A stretch of 35,256 nt of DNA, taken from the NCBI GenBank assembly GCA_024698505.1, contig JAILRE010000030.1:1-35256 (forward strand), given 5' to 3'. Positions 22,633-30,128 of this stretch are shown piece by piece (positions within the stretch are counted from its first letter, which is position 1; each line of letters starts with the position of its first letter). The notes beneath the pieces were generated by a model. That model was not told the origin of the DNA, made no database searches, and saw only the letters and a program-made list of their open reading frames with translations. The position numbers and the translations under genes were made by a program. This DNA is from Clostridiales bacterium. GTDB lineage: Bacteria > Bacillota > Clostridia > Christensenellales > CAG-138.

Positions 22633-23963
22633 ACCGATTCCTCAGGACCGCGTATTCGACTTCGTACGTATTCCTGTTCCTGTCCCTCTTCACGGTGATG
22701 CGGACGGGGCTGGATATCCCCTTCCCCGCGTTCCTCTGCGTGCTGCTGGGGCTGTTCGTCGCGCAGCTTCCCGATATCAGCGAGCGGTTTTCCGGATCGG
22801 ACGCCGTATTCGCGGCGCCGGGCTTTTTGATAGTGGCGGCGGGCTTCGTCGTTCTGTGGTTCTCCGATCGCCCCCTCGTCCACTTCATCGCGTACGGCAT
22901 AGCTTTTGCCGCGTCGGTTCTGTTCTTCTTCATAAGCCGCAATTCCACGGGCCACGATACCTTTATGTCGAGGTTCAAATGGTCGATAATAGTGGCGGCC
23001 ATCGTAATAGCCTTCGTGTTCCTGATGATGATACCCGCGTTCATCGAGAACAAGATGGTCTCGTACGGGATCGAGCGTGTTCCCTTAGCCGCGAACAAGC
23101 TGATCCCCATACTGATAATGCTGCTGGCGACGGGCGTAATGCTCCTGCGCGGTCTGCGTTCGGAGCAGGGCGGTATGGATCGTAAGCAGTTCACCCGCAG
23201 GCAGATCCGCGATCTTCTGATATTCGCCGCAGTCGTATCCGTCGTATACGCGCTCAATCCGTTCCGCTATTTCATAAAGGCCGGCCTGTTCATCTACAGG
23301 AAGGCGCTGCTCCCCGTGATCAAATGGGTGGCGTTCGTTTTCGCCACGGCGCTCGAATGGTTCTTCGAGCCCGCTCCGATAGGCGAGGAGAATTTTGATA
23401 TCGATTACGAGACGGTGGAGCCCATGCCCTCCGAGACCGTCATGCCCGACGCTTCGCCCGGAGCCGCCGCGCCTCAGCTCCCGGTGCCCAAGCCCAACGT
23501 CTCGGACGAGACCTTCATATACGTTGCCGTGGGCATCGCCGCGATAATACTGATCATCGTTTTGGTATTGGTGCTTATGAAGCGGGTAAGGGGCCGCAAG
23601 GGGAACCGCGGCTACCCGAACGAGACTGTCGAGGCGATCGAGGCGGAGGACGAAAAGGAACGCGAGCAGATCCCGAAAAAGCGCAGCGCCGATCCGAGGA
23701 TGAGGATACGCTATCACTACGCGGAATTCCTGAAATTCCTGCACCGCACCTCCGTGAAATTCAAAAAGTCCAGCACCTGCGGCGAGATAAGCGAAAGCAC
23801 CAAAAACGGCCTCCGCGTGGACGAGGCGGAGCTGGACGAGTTCACCGAGCTCTACGCAGGCGTGCGCTACAGCAGAAGGAGCGCCCCCTCCGAGGCGGAC
23901 GCCGAGCGCATGAAGCGCCTGCTCGAAAGTATCCGCGGCTCCGAAAGGAAATCGATCGAATAA
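22629..23963 (+). CDS. Polytopic membrane protein with DUF4129-like cytoplasmic tail
   Basis: The 444-residue protein has about six or seven hydrophobic segments in residues 10-250. A Pro/Glu-rich extracellular stretch (about 255-295) and another membrane segment (about 298-320, IYVAVGIAAIILIIVLVLVL) follow. A charged cytoplasmic tail contains MRIRYHYAEFLKFLHR and EFTELYAGVRYSRRS, resembling DUF4129. In related operons this position is taken by a transglutaminase-like membrane protein, but no transglutaminase Cys-His-Asp core is seen here. It overlaps the DUF58 gene as ATGA and is followed by a terminator. Confidence 0.7.
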   Translation: MNRFLRTAYSTSYVFLFLSLFTVMRTGLDIPFPAFLCVLLGLFVAQLPDISERFSGSDAVFAAPGFLIVAAGFVVLWFSDRPLVHFIAYGIAFAASVLFFFISRNSTGHDTFMSRFKWSIIVAAIVIAFVFLMMIPAFIENKMVSYGIERVPLAANKLIPILIMLLATGVMLLRGLRSEQGGMDRKQFTRRQIRDLLIFAAVVSVVYALNPFRYFIKAGLFIYRKALLPVIKWVAFVFATALEWFFEPAPIGEENFDIDYETVEPMPSETVMPDASPGAAAPQLPVPKPNVSDETFIYVAVGIAAIILIIVLVLVLMKRVRGRKGNRGYPNETVEAIEAEDEKEREQIPKKRSADPRMRIRYHYAEFLKFLHRTSVKFKKSSTCGEISESTKNGLRVDEAELDEFTELYAGVRYSRRSAPSEADAERMKRLLESIRGSERKSIE

Positions 23964-23968
23964 AGAAA

Positions 23969-24006
23969 AACTCCGCGTATCAAATACCGTACGCGGAGTT
24001 ATTTTT
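23969..24006 (+). terminator. Terminator of the MoxR operon
   Basis: AACTCCGCGTA (23969-23979) pairs with TACGCGGAGTT (23990-24000), followed by ATTTTTG. Confidence 0.88.
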
Positions 24007-24083
24007 GTACCCGATCATAAAAACAGAGCGTGCCGAAAAAAGCTTCGCACGCCCGTTATTTCATATTCTGCCGGTCAAGGCTG

Positions 24084-24455
24084 TCAGTCGACCATCTCGA
24101 TGGGAGCTTCGGGAGCGTTCCTCCTGACGGAATCGATGCCGTTCAGGCAGCTCTTCATGGACTTGTAGCCCTCGCTTACGGCGATGATCTGGCCGTTCCT
24201 TGCCTTGAGGCGGAAACGGAGCTCGCCGGCCTTATCGGTGTAGATCTCGAACTTGGGGTGCTTCATGACCTCATAGCCCTCTACGGTCTGATCCTCGACC
24301 TTGGCGATGGGGGCGTTCCTCATGACGCTGGCAATGCCCTTGCGGCAGGAAGCTTCGGCCTCGTAGACCTCGGATGTTGCTATGACTTCGCCGTTGGTGG
24401 CCTTAAGATCGAATTTAATGCCGGTCTTGGTCTTTTTAACTATGAATTTACCCAT
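24084..24455 (-). CDS. Tandem DUF1508 (YegP-like) protein
   Basis: The 123-residue protein consists of two copies of the DUF1508 fold. Copy one is at about 3-50 (FIVKKTKTGIKFDLKATNGE, with GIASVMRNAP) and copy two at about 66-118 (FEIYTDKAGELRFRLKARNG, with GIDSVRRNAP). Each copy is a three-stranded sheet plus helix carrying the family's GIxSVxxNAP motif. Homologues such as E. coli YegP have no established role. AAGGAGGAC precedes the ATG, and the gene has its own promoter. Confidence 0.9.
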   Translation of the reverse strand: MGKFIVKKTKTGIKFDLKATNGEVIATSEVYEAEASCRKGIASVMRNAPIAKVEDQTVEGYEVMKHPKFEIYTDKAGELRFRLKARNGQIIAVSEGYKSMKSCLNGIDSVRRNAPEAPIEMVD

Positions 24456-24487
24456 ACAAAAAGTCCTCCTTATTGTGGTTCACGTAT

Positions 24488-24516
24488 AATATACAGCATG
24501 ATTTCCGTAATTTCAA
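24488..24516 (-). promoter_or_regulatory. Promoter of the DUF1508 gene
   Basis: TTGAAA (24516-24511), 17 bases and TATATT (24493-24488) on the minus strand. Confidence 0.75.
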
Positions 24517-24574
24517 GTGGAGAATCTCATTTTTTCCAAAAAACTTGCAAACGGAAAACGCCTCTTTTCCGTGC

Positions 24575-24603
24575 TTGACCGATGAAAAAACGTATGTTAT
24601 CAT
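24575..24603 (+). promoter_or_regulatory. Promoter of the PAP2 gene
   Basis: TTGACC (24575-24580), 17 bases, TATCAT (24598-24603). It overlaps the first possible start codon of the PAP2 reading frame, which rules that start out. Confidence 0.75.
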
Positions 24604-24632
24604 TATACAAATCCCGTATGGAGGTATTTTCT

Positions 24633-25589
24633 ATGATAGCAGCTGCAGGCTCGGGCGGGTTTTTCGATTGGCTGATGGACATACTGCGCGCCATAGCGAA
24701 CATCCGCACGCCGTTTCTTGACAAGCTGATGAGCGGCATAACCTTCCTCGGTCAGGAGGAGGCGTTCATCATAATCGGCATGGTGATACTCTGGTGTATC
24801 GACAAGAGATTTGGCTACCGCTTCCTGTTCATGTACATGGCGGGCGCGGCGGTCAATCAGTTCCTCAAGGCGATATTCATGATACCCCGCCCCTGGGTGC
24901 TCGATCCCGATTTCGAGATAGTCGAATCGGCAAGATCGGGAGCCTCGGGCTATTCGTTCCCCTCCGGGCACACGCAGTCCGCGGTGCTCATGTACGGCGG
25001 CCTCTCGCGGAAGATAAACAAGGCCTGGGCGTATATCGCCGCCTGCGCGATAATACTCCTCGTCGGCTTTTCGAGGATGTACCTCGGCGTGCATACCCTG
25101 CTCGACGTGGGCGTTTCGCTGATGACCGGCGTGCTGATAATCGTGTTCTGCGAGCTGCTCTTCAATAAGATAGGCGACGGGCTGAAGGCTTACGCAATCG
25201 CCTCCGGCATAGTCGCGCTCGTGTCGCTCGGGCTCATAGTATTCATAATGACCGTCTGCGACAGGGACAGCCTCGACGGCACTCAGATAAAGGACGCCTG
25301 CGTGCTCTTCGGCACGGCGTTCGGCCTCTTCGCGGGGAGCGTAGTCGAGAAGCGCTTCGTGAACTTCGATACGAAGGCCGTCTGGTGGGTGCAGATAATA
25401 AAGGCAGTGCTCGGCATAGCGATAATACTCGGCCTGAGGATCGCGTTGAAGCCCCTGTTCAATCTCATCTCCACCTCCCCCCTTATGAACTGCGCGAGGT
25501 ATTTCGTAATGAGCTTCATCGCGATAGCGGTCTATCCCCTTCTGTTCAAGCCGCTCTCGAAGCTCGGAAGGAAAAAGGAAGCCCGATAA
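24633..25589 (+). CDS. PAP2-family membrane phosphatase
   Basis: The 318-residue protein starts at 24633, eight bases after TGGAGG. The three PAP2 phosphatase motifs are complete: KAIFMIPRP (KX6RP), SFPSGHTQS (PSGH) and SRMYLGVHTLLD (SRX5HX3D), with the two catalytic histidines. About eight membrane segments surround them. Such enzymes hydrolyse lipid phosphates such as phosphatidate, phosphatidylglycerol phosphate or undecaprenyl pyrophosphate on the outer face of the membrane; the substrate cannot be told here. The C-terminal 150 residues form extra membrane helices beyond the basic domain. Monocistronic, between its own promoter and a strong terminator. Confidence 0.92.
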   Translation: MIAAAGSGGFFDWLMDILRAIANIRTPFLDKLMSGITFLGQEEAFIIIGMVILWCIDKRFGYRFLFMYMAGAAVNQFLKAIFMIPRPWVLDPDFEIVESARSGASGYSFPSGHTQSAVLMYGGLSRKINKAWAYIAACAIILLVGFSRMYLGVHTLLDVGVSLMTGVLIIVFCELLFNKIGDGLKAYAIASGIVALVSLGLIVFIMTVCDRDSLDGTQIKDACVLFGTAFGLFAGSVVEKRFVNFDTKAVWWVQIIKAVLGIAIILGLRIALKPLFNLISTSPLMNCARYFVMSFIAIAVYPLLFKPLSKLGRKKEAR

Positions 25590-25603
25590 ATCAAAGCAAA
25601 AAG

Positions 25604-25633
25604 CCGCGCGGCGATATCGCCGCGCGGTTTTTT
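25604..25633. terminator. Bidirectional terminator between PAP2 and PPP phosphatase genes
   Basis: A 24-base perfect palindrome (25604-25627) built from CCGCGCGGCGA and its complement, followed by TTTTTT on the plus strand and preceded by AAAAAG, which serves the minus strand weakly. Confidence 0.88.
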
Positions 25634-25640
25634 ATTCGTC

Positions 25641-26354
25641 TTATTCTCCGTAGAACACCTCGAGATCGTCGAGCCTCAGAAGCGCGGGCGGGAGCCCTCC
25701 CGCGGCGCCTGCGTCGATGTTTATCCAGGTCCGCGTTTTTATCACCCTGCCGGCGTACTCGTCGCCGTAATAGAGCGTGGGCGTGTGGCCGAACACGGTG
25801 ATAACGTCGTCGAAATACTCGTCGGTCAGCTTGGGCCGCTCCCAGAGCAGATCGAAATAATCGTAATCCCTAAGCCTCTTTTCGGGCGAAAAATCCTTCA
25901 GGCCCCCGTGCACGAGCAGAAAATCCCTGCCGTTCACGGCGACGCCCGCGGCGGGCGGCGCGTCGTTCAAAAACTGCATGAGGCTGCGGAAGGCCTCCTC
26001 GTCCTCCTTCTTGAGCTTGCGAAGGTTCTCCGCCGTCACTCCCCCGCCGTTTCGCATCCAGCGCTCGTAGTGCTTCAGCTTATCCGGGGTGAGCGTATCG
26101 ATGTTCTCCTCCGTTATCTCGTCGAACAGGAACGAGCAGTTAAGAAGCATATCCTCATGGTTGCCGATGAGGAACTCGTAATTCGGCTGCGCCATGATAT
26201 AGAGGAGCATCGCGACGCCCCCGTCGCCGTTGCGGTCGACGACGTCGCCTATTATGTAGAGGGTATCCTTTTCGGAAAAGCCCGCGCTTTCCAGAAGCCT
26301 CAGGAATTTCGGAAGCGGGTATCCGTGCAGATCGGAGACGGCAAATACGCTCAT
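25641..26354 (-). CDS. PPP-family metallophosphatase
   Basis: The 237-residue protein shows the full set of calcineurin-like metal-binding motifs: SDLHG, GDVVDRNGDGG, GNHEDMLL, LLVHGG and FGHTPT. These coordinate two metal ions. The size and motif spacing match bacterial PrpA/PrpB-type serine/threonine or diadenosine-polyphosphate phosphatases; the substrate is not determined by sequence. AAGGAGCG precedes the ATG. It is downstream of aspS on the same strand but separated by that gene's terminator region. Confidence 0.88.
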   Translation of the reverse strand: MSVFAVSDLHGYPLPKFLRLLESAGFSEKDTLYIIGDVVDRNGDGGVAMLLYIMAQPNYEFLIGNHEDMLLNCSFLFDEITEENIDTLTPDKLKHYERWMRNGGGVTAENLRKLKKEDEEAFRSLMQFLNDAPPAAGVAVNGRDFLLVHGGLKDFSPEKRLRDYDYFDLLWERPKLTDEYFDDVITVFGHTPTLYYGDEYAGRVIKTRTWINIDAGAAGGLPPALLRLDDLEVFYGE

Positions 26355-26380
26355 GGGACGCTCCTTGACGGTTTAATAAA

Positions 26381-26418
26381 ACTCCCCGTCTCGGGCGCCT
26401 GCGCATAAGCCGGGGAGT
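26381..26418 (-). terminator. Terminator after aspS
   Basis: ACTCCCCG (26381-26388) and CGGGGAGT (26411-26418) form the stem; on the minus strand it is followed by TTTTATTAAA. Confidence 0.7.
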
Positions 26419-26431
26419 CTTGGTCCTTGTT

Positions 26432-27718
26432 TTACGGATTCAGCCTTATGGGGCTCCTGAATATGAACTCCGCTTCCTTGATGCCGATATCGAGCAGCAG
26501 CATCGTCATGCGGTCGACGCCGAGGCCGAAGCCGCCGTGGGGCGGGCAGCCGTAGCGGAAGAACTCCATGTAGAACTTGACGTCCTCGCCGAGGCCCTTT
26601 TCGTCGGCCTGCTGCCTCAGTATCTCGTAGCGGTGCTCACGCTGGGCGCCCGTGGTGATCTCGGTGCCGCGCCAGATGAGGTCGTAGCCCTGGGGCACGC
26701 CGTCCTTGCGCATATGATAGAAGGCGCGCTTATCGGCGGGATAATCGGTGACGAAGAGGAATTCGTGGCCGTACTCCTCCATGGCGAACTTGTAGGAGAG
26801 CTTTTCGGCGTCGGTCGTGAGGTCGATCTTCTCCTCCTCGGGGAGGGTGTAGCCGTAGCGCTTCTCGAGCTCGTCGTAGAGGTCATGGAGCTTTATCCTG
26901 GGGAAGGGCACGGTGGGAACGATCGTCTTGAGGCCGAAGAGGCGCTCTATCTCGTCGCCGTACTTCTCGGCCACGTTCTTGAGCGCGTCGGCAAGGAGCA
27001 GCTCCTCCATGTGCATGACGTCCTCGAAGGAATCGATATAGCTGAACTCCAGATCGAAGCAGGTGAACTCGGTGGCGTGGCGGGAGGTGAAGCTCTTCTC
27101 CGCGCGGAATACGGGGCCGACCTCGAATATGCGCTCGAGGCCCGCGGCCATAGCCATCTGCTTATAGAACTGCGGGGACTGCGCCAGATACGCCTTGCGG
27201 TCGAAATAGGTGAGCTCGAATACGTCCGCGCCGGACTCGGAAGCCGCGCCGATTATCTTCGGGGTGTGGATCTCGACGAAATTCCTTGCAAGCAGGAAAT
27301 CGCGCATCGACCTGACGAATTCGGTCTGGGCCTTTATCATCAGCTTGTTCTTCTCGGTGCGGAGGTCGATCCAGCGGTAATCCATCCTCGCGTCGATGGA
27401 GGAATCGGCCATCATGGGCATAGCCTCGGCGACGGATTCGACGACGAGCTTTTCGACGACCATCTCGCGCCCGCCCATCTTGACGGCGGGATTCTCAACG
27501 ACCTTGCCGTAAGCGGTGACGACGGACTCGACGGTGAGTTTGTCGACCTCCTCCGCGACCTCGGGGAACGCGCCCTTATCGACGGTCAGCTGGAGCTTGC
27601 CGGACATATCGCGCAGCACTATGAACGCCATATAGCGCTTGTTGCGCAGGTTTTCAACGAAACCGCCTACCCTGCAGTATTCGCCGGAGGGGGCGTTCAT
27701 GACCAATGATCTTTCCAT
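26432..27718 (-). CDS. aspS: Aspartyl-tRNA synthetase, archaeal/short type (possibly non-discriminating)
   Basis: The 428-residue class II synthetase has an N-terminal OB-fold anticodon-binding domain (about 12-100) and the catalytic core. The core shows motif 2 (VFRAEKSFTSRHATEFTCFD) and motif 3 (GFGLGVDRMTMLLLDI), with the usual RSPIRLNP end. It lacks the GAD insertion of about 160 residues found in standard bacterial AspRS (about 590 residues), so it is the archaeal-type AspRS seen in some bacteria as AspRS2. Such enzymes often also charge tRNA-Asn with aspartate for the GatCAB route; discrimination cannot be settled here. The start at 27718 has AAAGGAG upstream. Confidence 0.92.
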   Translation of the reverse strand: MERSLVMNAPSGEYCRVGGFVENLRNKRYMAFIVLRDMSGKLQLTVDKGAFPEVAEEVDKLTVESVVTAYGKVVENPAVKMGGREMVVEKLVVESVAEAMPMMADSSIDARMDYRWIDLRTEKNKLMIKAQTEFVRSMRDFLLARNFVEIHTPKIIGAASESGADVFELTYFDRKAYLAQSPQFYKQMAMAAGLERIFEVGPVFRAEKSFTSRHATEFTCFDLEFSYIDSFEDVMHMEELLLADALKNVAEKYGDEIERLFGLKTIVPTVPFPRIKLHDLYDELEKRYGYTLPEEEKIDLTTDAEKLSYKFAMEEYGHEFLFVTDYPADKRAFYHMRKDGVPQGYDLIWRGTEITTGAQREHRYEILRQQADEKGLGEDVKFYMEFFRYGCPPHGGFGLGVDRMTMLLLDIGIKEAEFIFRSPIRLNP

Positions 27719-27749
27719 AAGAATGGCTCCTTTTCTTTCTATGCGGCAT

Positions 27750-27778
27750 ATTCTATCACAACGGAAGGCCAATTACAA
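27750..27778 (-). promoter_or_regulatory. Promoter of aspS
   Basis: TTGTAA (27778-27773), 17 bases and TAGAAT (27755-27750) on the minus strand, about 25 bases upstream of the ATG. Confidence 0.7.
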
Positions 27779-27821
27779 CATTTTTTGCAAGGGATAAGGA
27801 ATTGAATATAAGACGGGTGAT

Positions 27822-28129
27822 GGGAACCCTTTTGCAAAAGATGCGTCTCGAACTTGCGCTCCGCGCGGCGTTCTCGCGCCTTTTGACATAAGCCGGGGGA
27901 ATCGGCGTTTGTTTCGTCCACCGGACGAACGCCGCTTCCCTTCGATTCCCTTATTATCATAGTCCAAACGAAAAGGCGGCCCTGCGGCCGCCTTTTTGTT
28001 TGGAGCGGGTGATGGGAATCGTTTTTGCACATGGCTCTCGCTGCTTGTATTCCATACTGCGCAGCTTCGGCCGTGCCAAAAACCCGGGGCTAAAAATGCT
28101 TCGCATTTTCTTAACGCCCTTCGATTCCC
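27822..28129 (-). repeat. Two structured cassettes bounded by tRNA-Gly T-arm copies
   Basis: Reading the minus strand away from tRNA-Gly, unit 1 spans 28129-28014. It opens with GGGAATCG, complementary to the CGATTCCC of the tRNA T-arm. It contains hairpin 1 (AAAATGC/GCATTTT, 28109-28087) and hairpin 2 (GTTTTTGGCAC with GTGCAAAAAC, 28083-28021). It closes with CGATTCCCATCACCCGC plus TCCA, a copy of the tRNA 3' end. Unit 2 spans 27950-27822. It opens GGGAATCG, has hairpin 1 (GGCGTT/AACGCC with inner CGTCC/GGACG, 27933-27904) and hairpin 2 (CAAAAG/CTTTTG, 27885-27835), and closes with GGTTCCCATCACCCG, lacking CCA. No gene is seen in 27779-28176. Confidence 0.75.
27963..28004 (-). terminator. 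CCA-fused hairpin after the first tRNA-Gly tail copy
   Basis: TCCAAAC at the end of the tail copy begins a near-perfect stem with a GC-rich top (GGCGGCC/GGCCGCC). It repeats the arrangement found at the tRNA-Gly gene itself with different stem sequence. Confidence 0.65.
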
Positions 28130-28141
28130 TTCATTATTCAG

Positions 28142-28180
28142 TCCATTTTGTTTTTGGGCTTTGCCCAAAAACAAAATGGA
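28142..28180 (-). terminator. CCA-fused perfect hairpin after tRNA-Gly
   Basis: A perfect 18-bp stem with a 3-base loop (28180-28163 with 28159-28142 on the minus strand). It includes the discriminator U and the CCA of the tRNA. There is no T tract immediately after it. Confidence 0.7.
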
Positions 28181-28250
28181 GCGGGTGATGGGAATCGAAC
28201 CCACATTATCGGCTTGGGAAGCCGACGCTCTGCCACTGAGCTACACCCGC
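28177..28250 (-). tRNA. tRNA-Gly (anticodon CCC)
   Basis: On the minus strand: acceptor stem GCGGGTG/CACCCGC, D-arm AGCTCAGTGGCAGAGC, anticodon arm TCGGC-TTCCCAA-GCCGA with anticodon CCC, and T-arm GTGGG-TTCGATT-CCCAT. Discriminator U, with CCA encoded at 28179-28177. It reads GGG codons. Confidence 0.95.
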
Positions 28251-28258
28251 ATACGCGT

Positions 28259-28287
28259 ATTGTAATTCGGGAAAGGTGATTTGTCAA
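28259..28287 (-). promoter_or_regulatory. Promoter of tRNA-Gly
   Basis: TTGACA (28287-28282), 17 bases and TACAAT (28264-28259) on the minus strand, about 9 bases ahead of the mature tRNA 5' end. Confidence 0.85.
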
Positions 28288-28343
28288 GGCCAAAAAATCA
28301 GGATCGGAAATAAAGGTCGTTTTTCCCCCGTCCAAGGCCTTCG

Positions 28344-29243
28344 TTACTTCTTCGCGCCGCGTATCGTCAGGCCGCCGCGGAGCACGCCGATATTCGCCGT
28401 TATGAACTCGCCCGAGCTTTCGCCGCCTATCGACCAGATAAGGCCCTCCTCGTTTTCTATCAGGATCTCGCGTGCGCGGACGAACGTCAGAGCGGAGTGC
28501 TCGTAGGTCCCCGTGGAAAGGCTTTTGACTATGGAGCCGCCGTCCGAAAGGCTCTTCACCTCGTTAACGAGGAGCAGTTCGAGGGGAGGCTGTTCCTCGG
28601 CCCCCTTCTCCTTCTTGGGGTGGATCCTCTTGCTGAGCTCCCTGGTGGCGCAGACGGCGCCGAATATGAAATCGCCCTCGTACAGCTTGCCGTCGGCGGT
28701 TATCCTCAAATGATGCGGGCGGTTCCTTTTGAGGCCCCTGATCCCCTCTATTATGTATGCGGTATAGCCGAGGCGGTTCTTCTTGCTCTGATCGGTGGAG
28801 TAGCCCATCCAGGAGAACGCGCCGAAAGCCGCCGTTCCGACGAAATACCTTTCGCCGAATATGCCGACGTCCACCTTTATCTCCCCGCCCTCGAGGATGC
28901 GCTTCGCGGCCTCGGTCTTGATCCTGGGTATCCCGTGGGCGGCGGCGAATTCGTTGGTGCTGCCGCAGGGGATATAGCCGACGGGAACGTTCGAGCCGGA
29001 TCTTATCATGCCGTTTATTATCTGATAGAGCGTGCCGTCGCCTCCCGCGCAGACGATGAGATCGTGCGAGGGAGCCTCGCGAAAGGCGATATCCTCCGCG
29101 TCGCCGGGGGCCCCGGTCATGAAAACGGATACTTCGAAACCGCCCTCCCGGAATATCTCCTTTACCGCGGGAAGGCTCTGCTCGACGCCCCTCATGCCGG
29201 CGGCGGGGTTCGCTATCAGAAGCAGCTTCTTGCTTTCGTTCAT
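28344..29243 (-). CDS. Diacylglycerol/lipid kinase family protein (YegS/DgkB-like)
   Basis: The 299-residue protein has the DAGK catalytic fold: LLLIANPAAGMRG at the N terminus, the nucleotide-binding VCAGGDGTLYQIINGMI at about 65-81, and PVGYIPCGSTNEFA at about 91-104. Such kinases phosphorylate diacylglycerol or related lipids at the membrane with ATP. Its ATG lies four bases after the stop of the acyltransferase-like gene. The pair may act in phosphatidate recycling, which would fit the PAP2 phosphatase nearby, though that is not in the same operon. Confidence 0.88.
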   Translation of the reverse strand: MNESKKLLLIANPAAGMRGVEQSLPAVKEIFREGGFEVSVFMTGAPGDAEDIAFREAPSHDLIVCAGGDGTLYQIINGMIRSGSNVPVGYIPCGSTNEFAAAHGIPRIKTEAAKRILEGGEIKVDVGIFGERYFVGTAAFGAFSWMGYSTDQSKKNRLGYTAYIIEGIRGLKRNRPHHLRITADGKLYEGDFIFGAVCATRELSKRIHPKKEKGAEEQPPLELLLVNEVKSLSDGGSIVKSLSTGTYEHSALTFVRAREILIENEEGLIWSIGGESSGEFITANIGVLRGGLTIRGAKK

Positions 29244-29247
29244 ACCA

Positions 29248-30048
29248 TTATTCCGCGGCCTCGGTCTCGCCGCCGGGCCATTCCTCCACCATGCGCCAGT
29301 AGCCCTCGAAATCGTCGACGTATCGGCCGTAAGCGTCGTACCAGCGCTGTTCGAGGAACTTGACGGGCTTGTGCTCAGGCAGCGCGCGCGCCTGCCTGTC
29401 GATGCCCTCCTCGAGGTATTTGCACACCCGCTCCCTCTGCTCCTTCTGCGTCAGCTCGGGATCGTACTCGATGGGCGCGCCTATCGCGATGACACGGTTC
29501 TTCCTCTCGACGTAGACGGGATAGTATTTCAGCTTCTTCCCCGTCTGCCGATAATAGAGCCTGCCGATATCGACGAACCCGCGCTGGAGCTCGTTCACGT
29601 ATTCGGAATAACGCCTCGGGGATTCGCCGAATATGACGATATCCCTGCCCTCAATCAAGGATTCGGCGCTCTTTCGGAAAGTCTCGATTATCCTGCGGTC
29701 GTGAAATACGGGCACGGCGTCCACGTTCTCGAGTATCGGCGGGAGGAGGAGCTTTACGAGCTTTGCGAGGAACCTGAAAAACCATTTGCATTTCCTGCTG
29801 TTACCGGAGAAAACGTCGTGAAAAGCATAGCTTTCGCAATGGTTCTTGTCCATCGCGCAGCCGATGACCCAGTTCCTGTGGGGACGTTCGAAATCGAGCG
29901 TCATCATGACGGGGCCGATTATGGTGGAATGATTGCAGACGAATACGCCCGCCTCGCCGTCCGGCGGGGCCTCGAATACGGTCCTTGCCTTAGGATAAAA
30001 GGCCCTTGCGAGGGCGCAGATGAATTTAAAGTACGTTCTCGAGCTCAT
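29248..30048 (-). CDS. PlsC-like acyltransferase lacking the HX4D aspartate
   Basis: The 266-residue protein resembles lysophospholipid (1-acyl-glycerol-3-phosphate) acyltransferases: VFVCNHSTIIGPVMM at about 35-49, then AVPVFHDRR, a glycine/glutamate motif IVIFGESPRRYSEY where the family has FPEG, and a basic YYPVYVERKNRV strand. In active enzymes the catalytic motif is NHX4D; here the Asp position is Gly (NHSTIIG), so classical acyltransferase chemistry may be lost or altered. It is cotranscribed with the lipid kinase. The start is the ATG at 30048, with GGAAGGG about 12 bases upstream. Confidence 0.65.
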   Translation of the reverse strand: MSSRTYFKFICALARAFYPKARTVFEAPPDGEAGVFVCNHSTIIGPVMMTLDFERPHRNWVIGCAMDKNHCESYAFHDVFSGNSRKCKWFFRFLAKLVKLLLPPILENVDAVPVFHDRRIIETFRKSAESLIEGRDIVIFGESPRRYSEYVNELQRGFVDIGRLYYRQTGKKLKYYPVYVERKNRVIAIGAPIEYDPELTQKEQRERVCKYLEEGIDRQARALPEHKPVKFLEQRWYDAYGRYVDDFEGYWRMVEEWPGGETEAAE

Positions 30049-30099
30049 CGAGTCGGGATCCCTTCCGTGGATTTCTTTTTCAGCGGTGCTTCGGCTTCC

Positions 30100-30128
30100 A
30101 TTTTAGTGCTTTATACCGCGGATGTCAA
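30100..30128 (-). promoter_or_regulatory. Promoter of the acyltransferase/lipid-kinase pair
   Basis: TTGACA (30128-30123), 17 bases and TAAAAT (30105-30100) on the minus strand. The -35 box overlaps the stop codon of the preceding gene. Confidence 0.75.

Noticed and set aside
22629..23963. Transglutaminase-like protease in the MoxR operon
   Set aside because: The operon position suggested it, but no Cys-His-Asp transglutaminase core is visible in the sequence.
24028..24052. Terminator for the DUF1508 gene (GCGTGC/GCACGC)
   Set aside because: Only a 6-bp stem with a long loop and no continuous T tract; too weak to annotate with confidence.
27996..28265. Plus-strand frame containing MGIEPTLSAWEADALPLSYTR
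   Set aside because: A spurious translation of antisense tRNA-Gly sequence and its tail copy.
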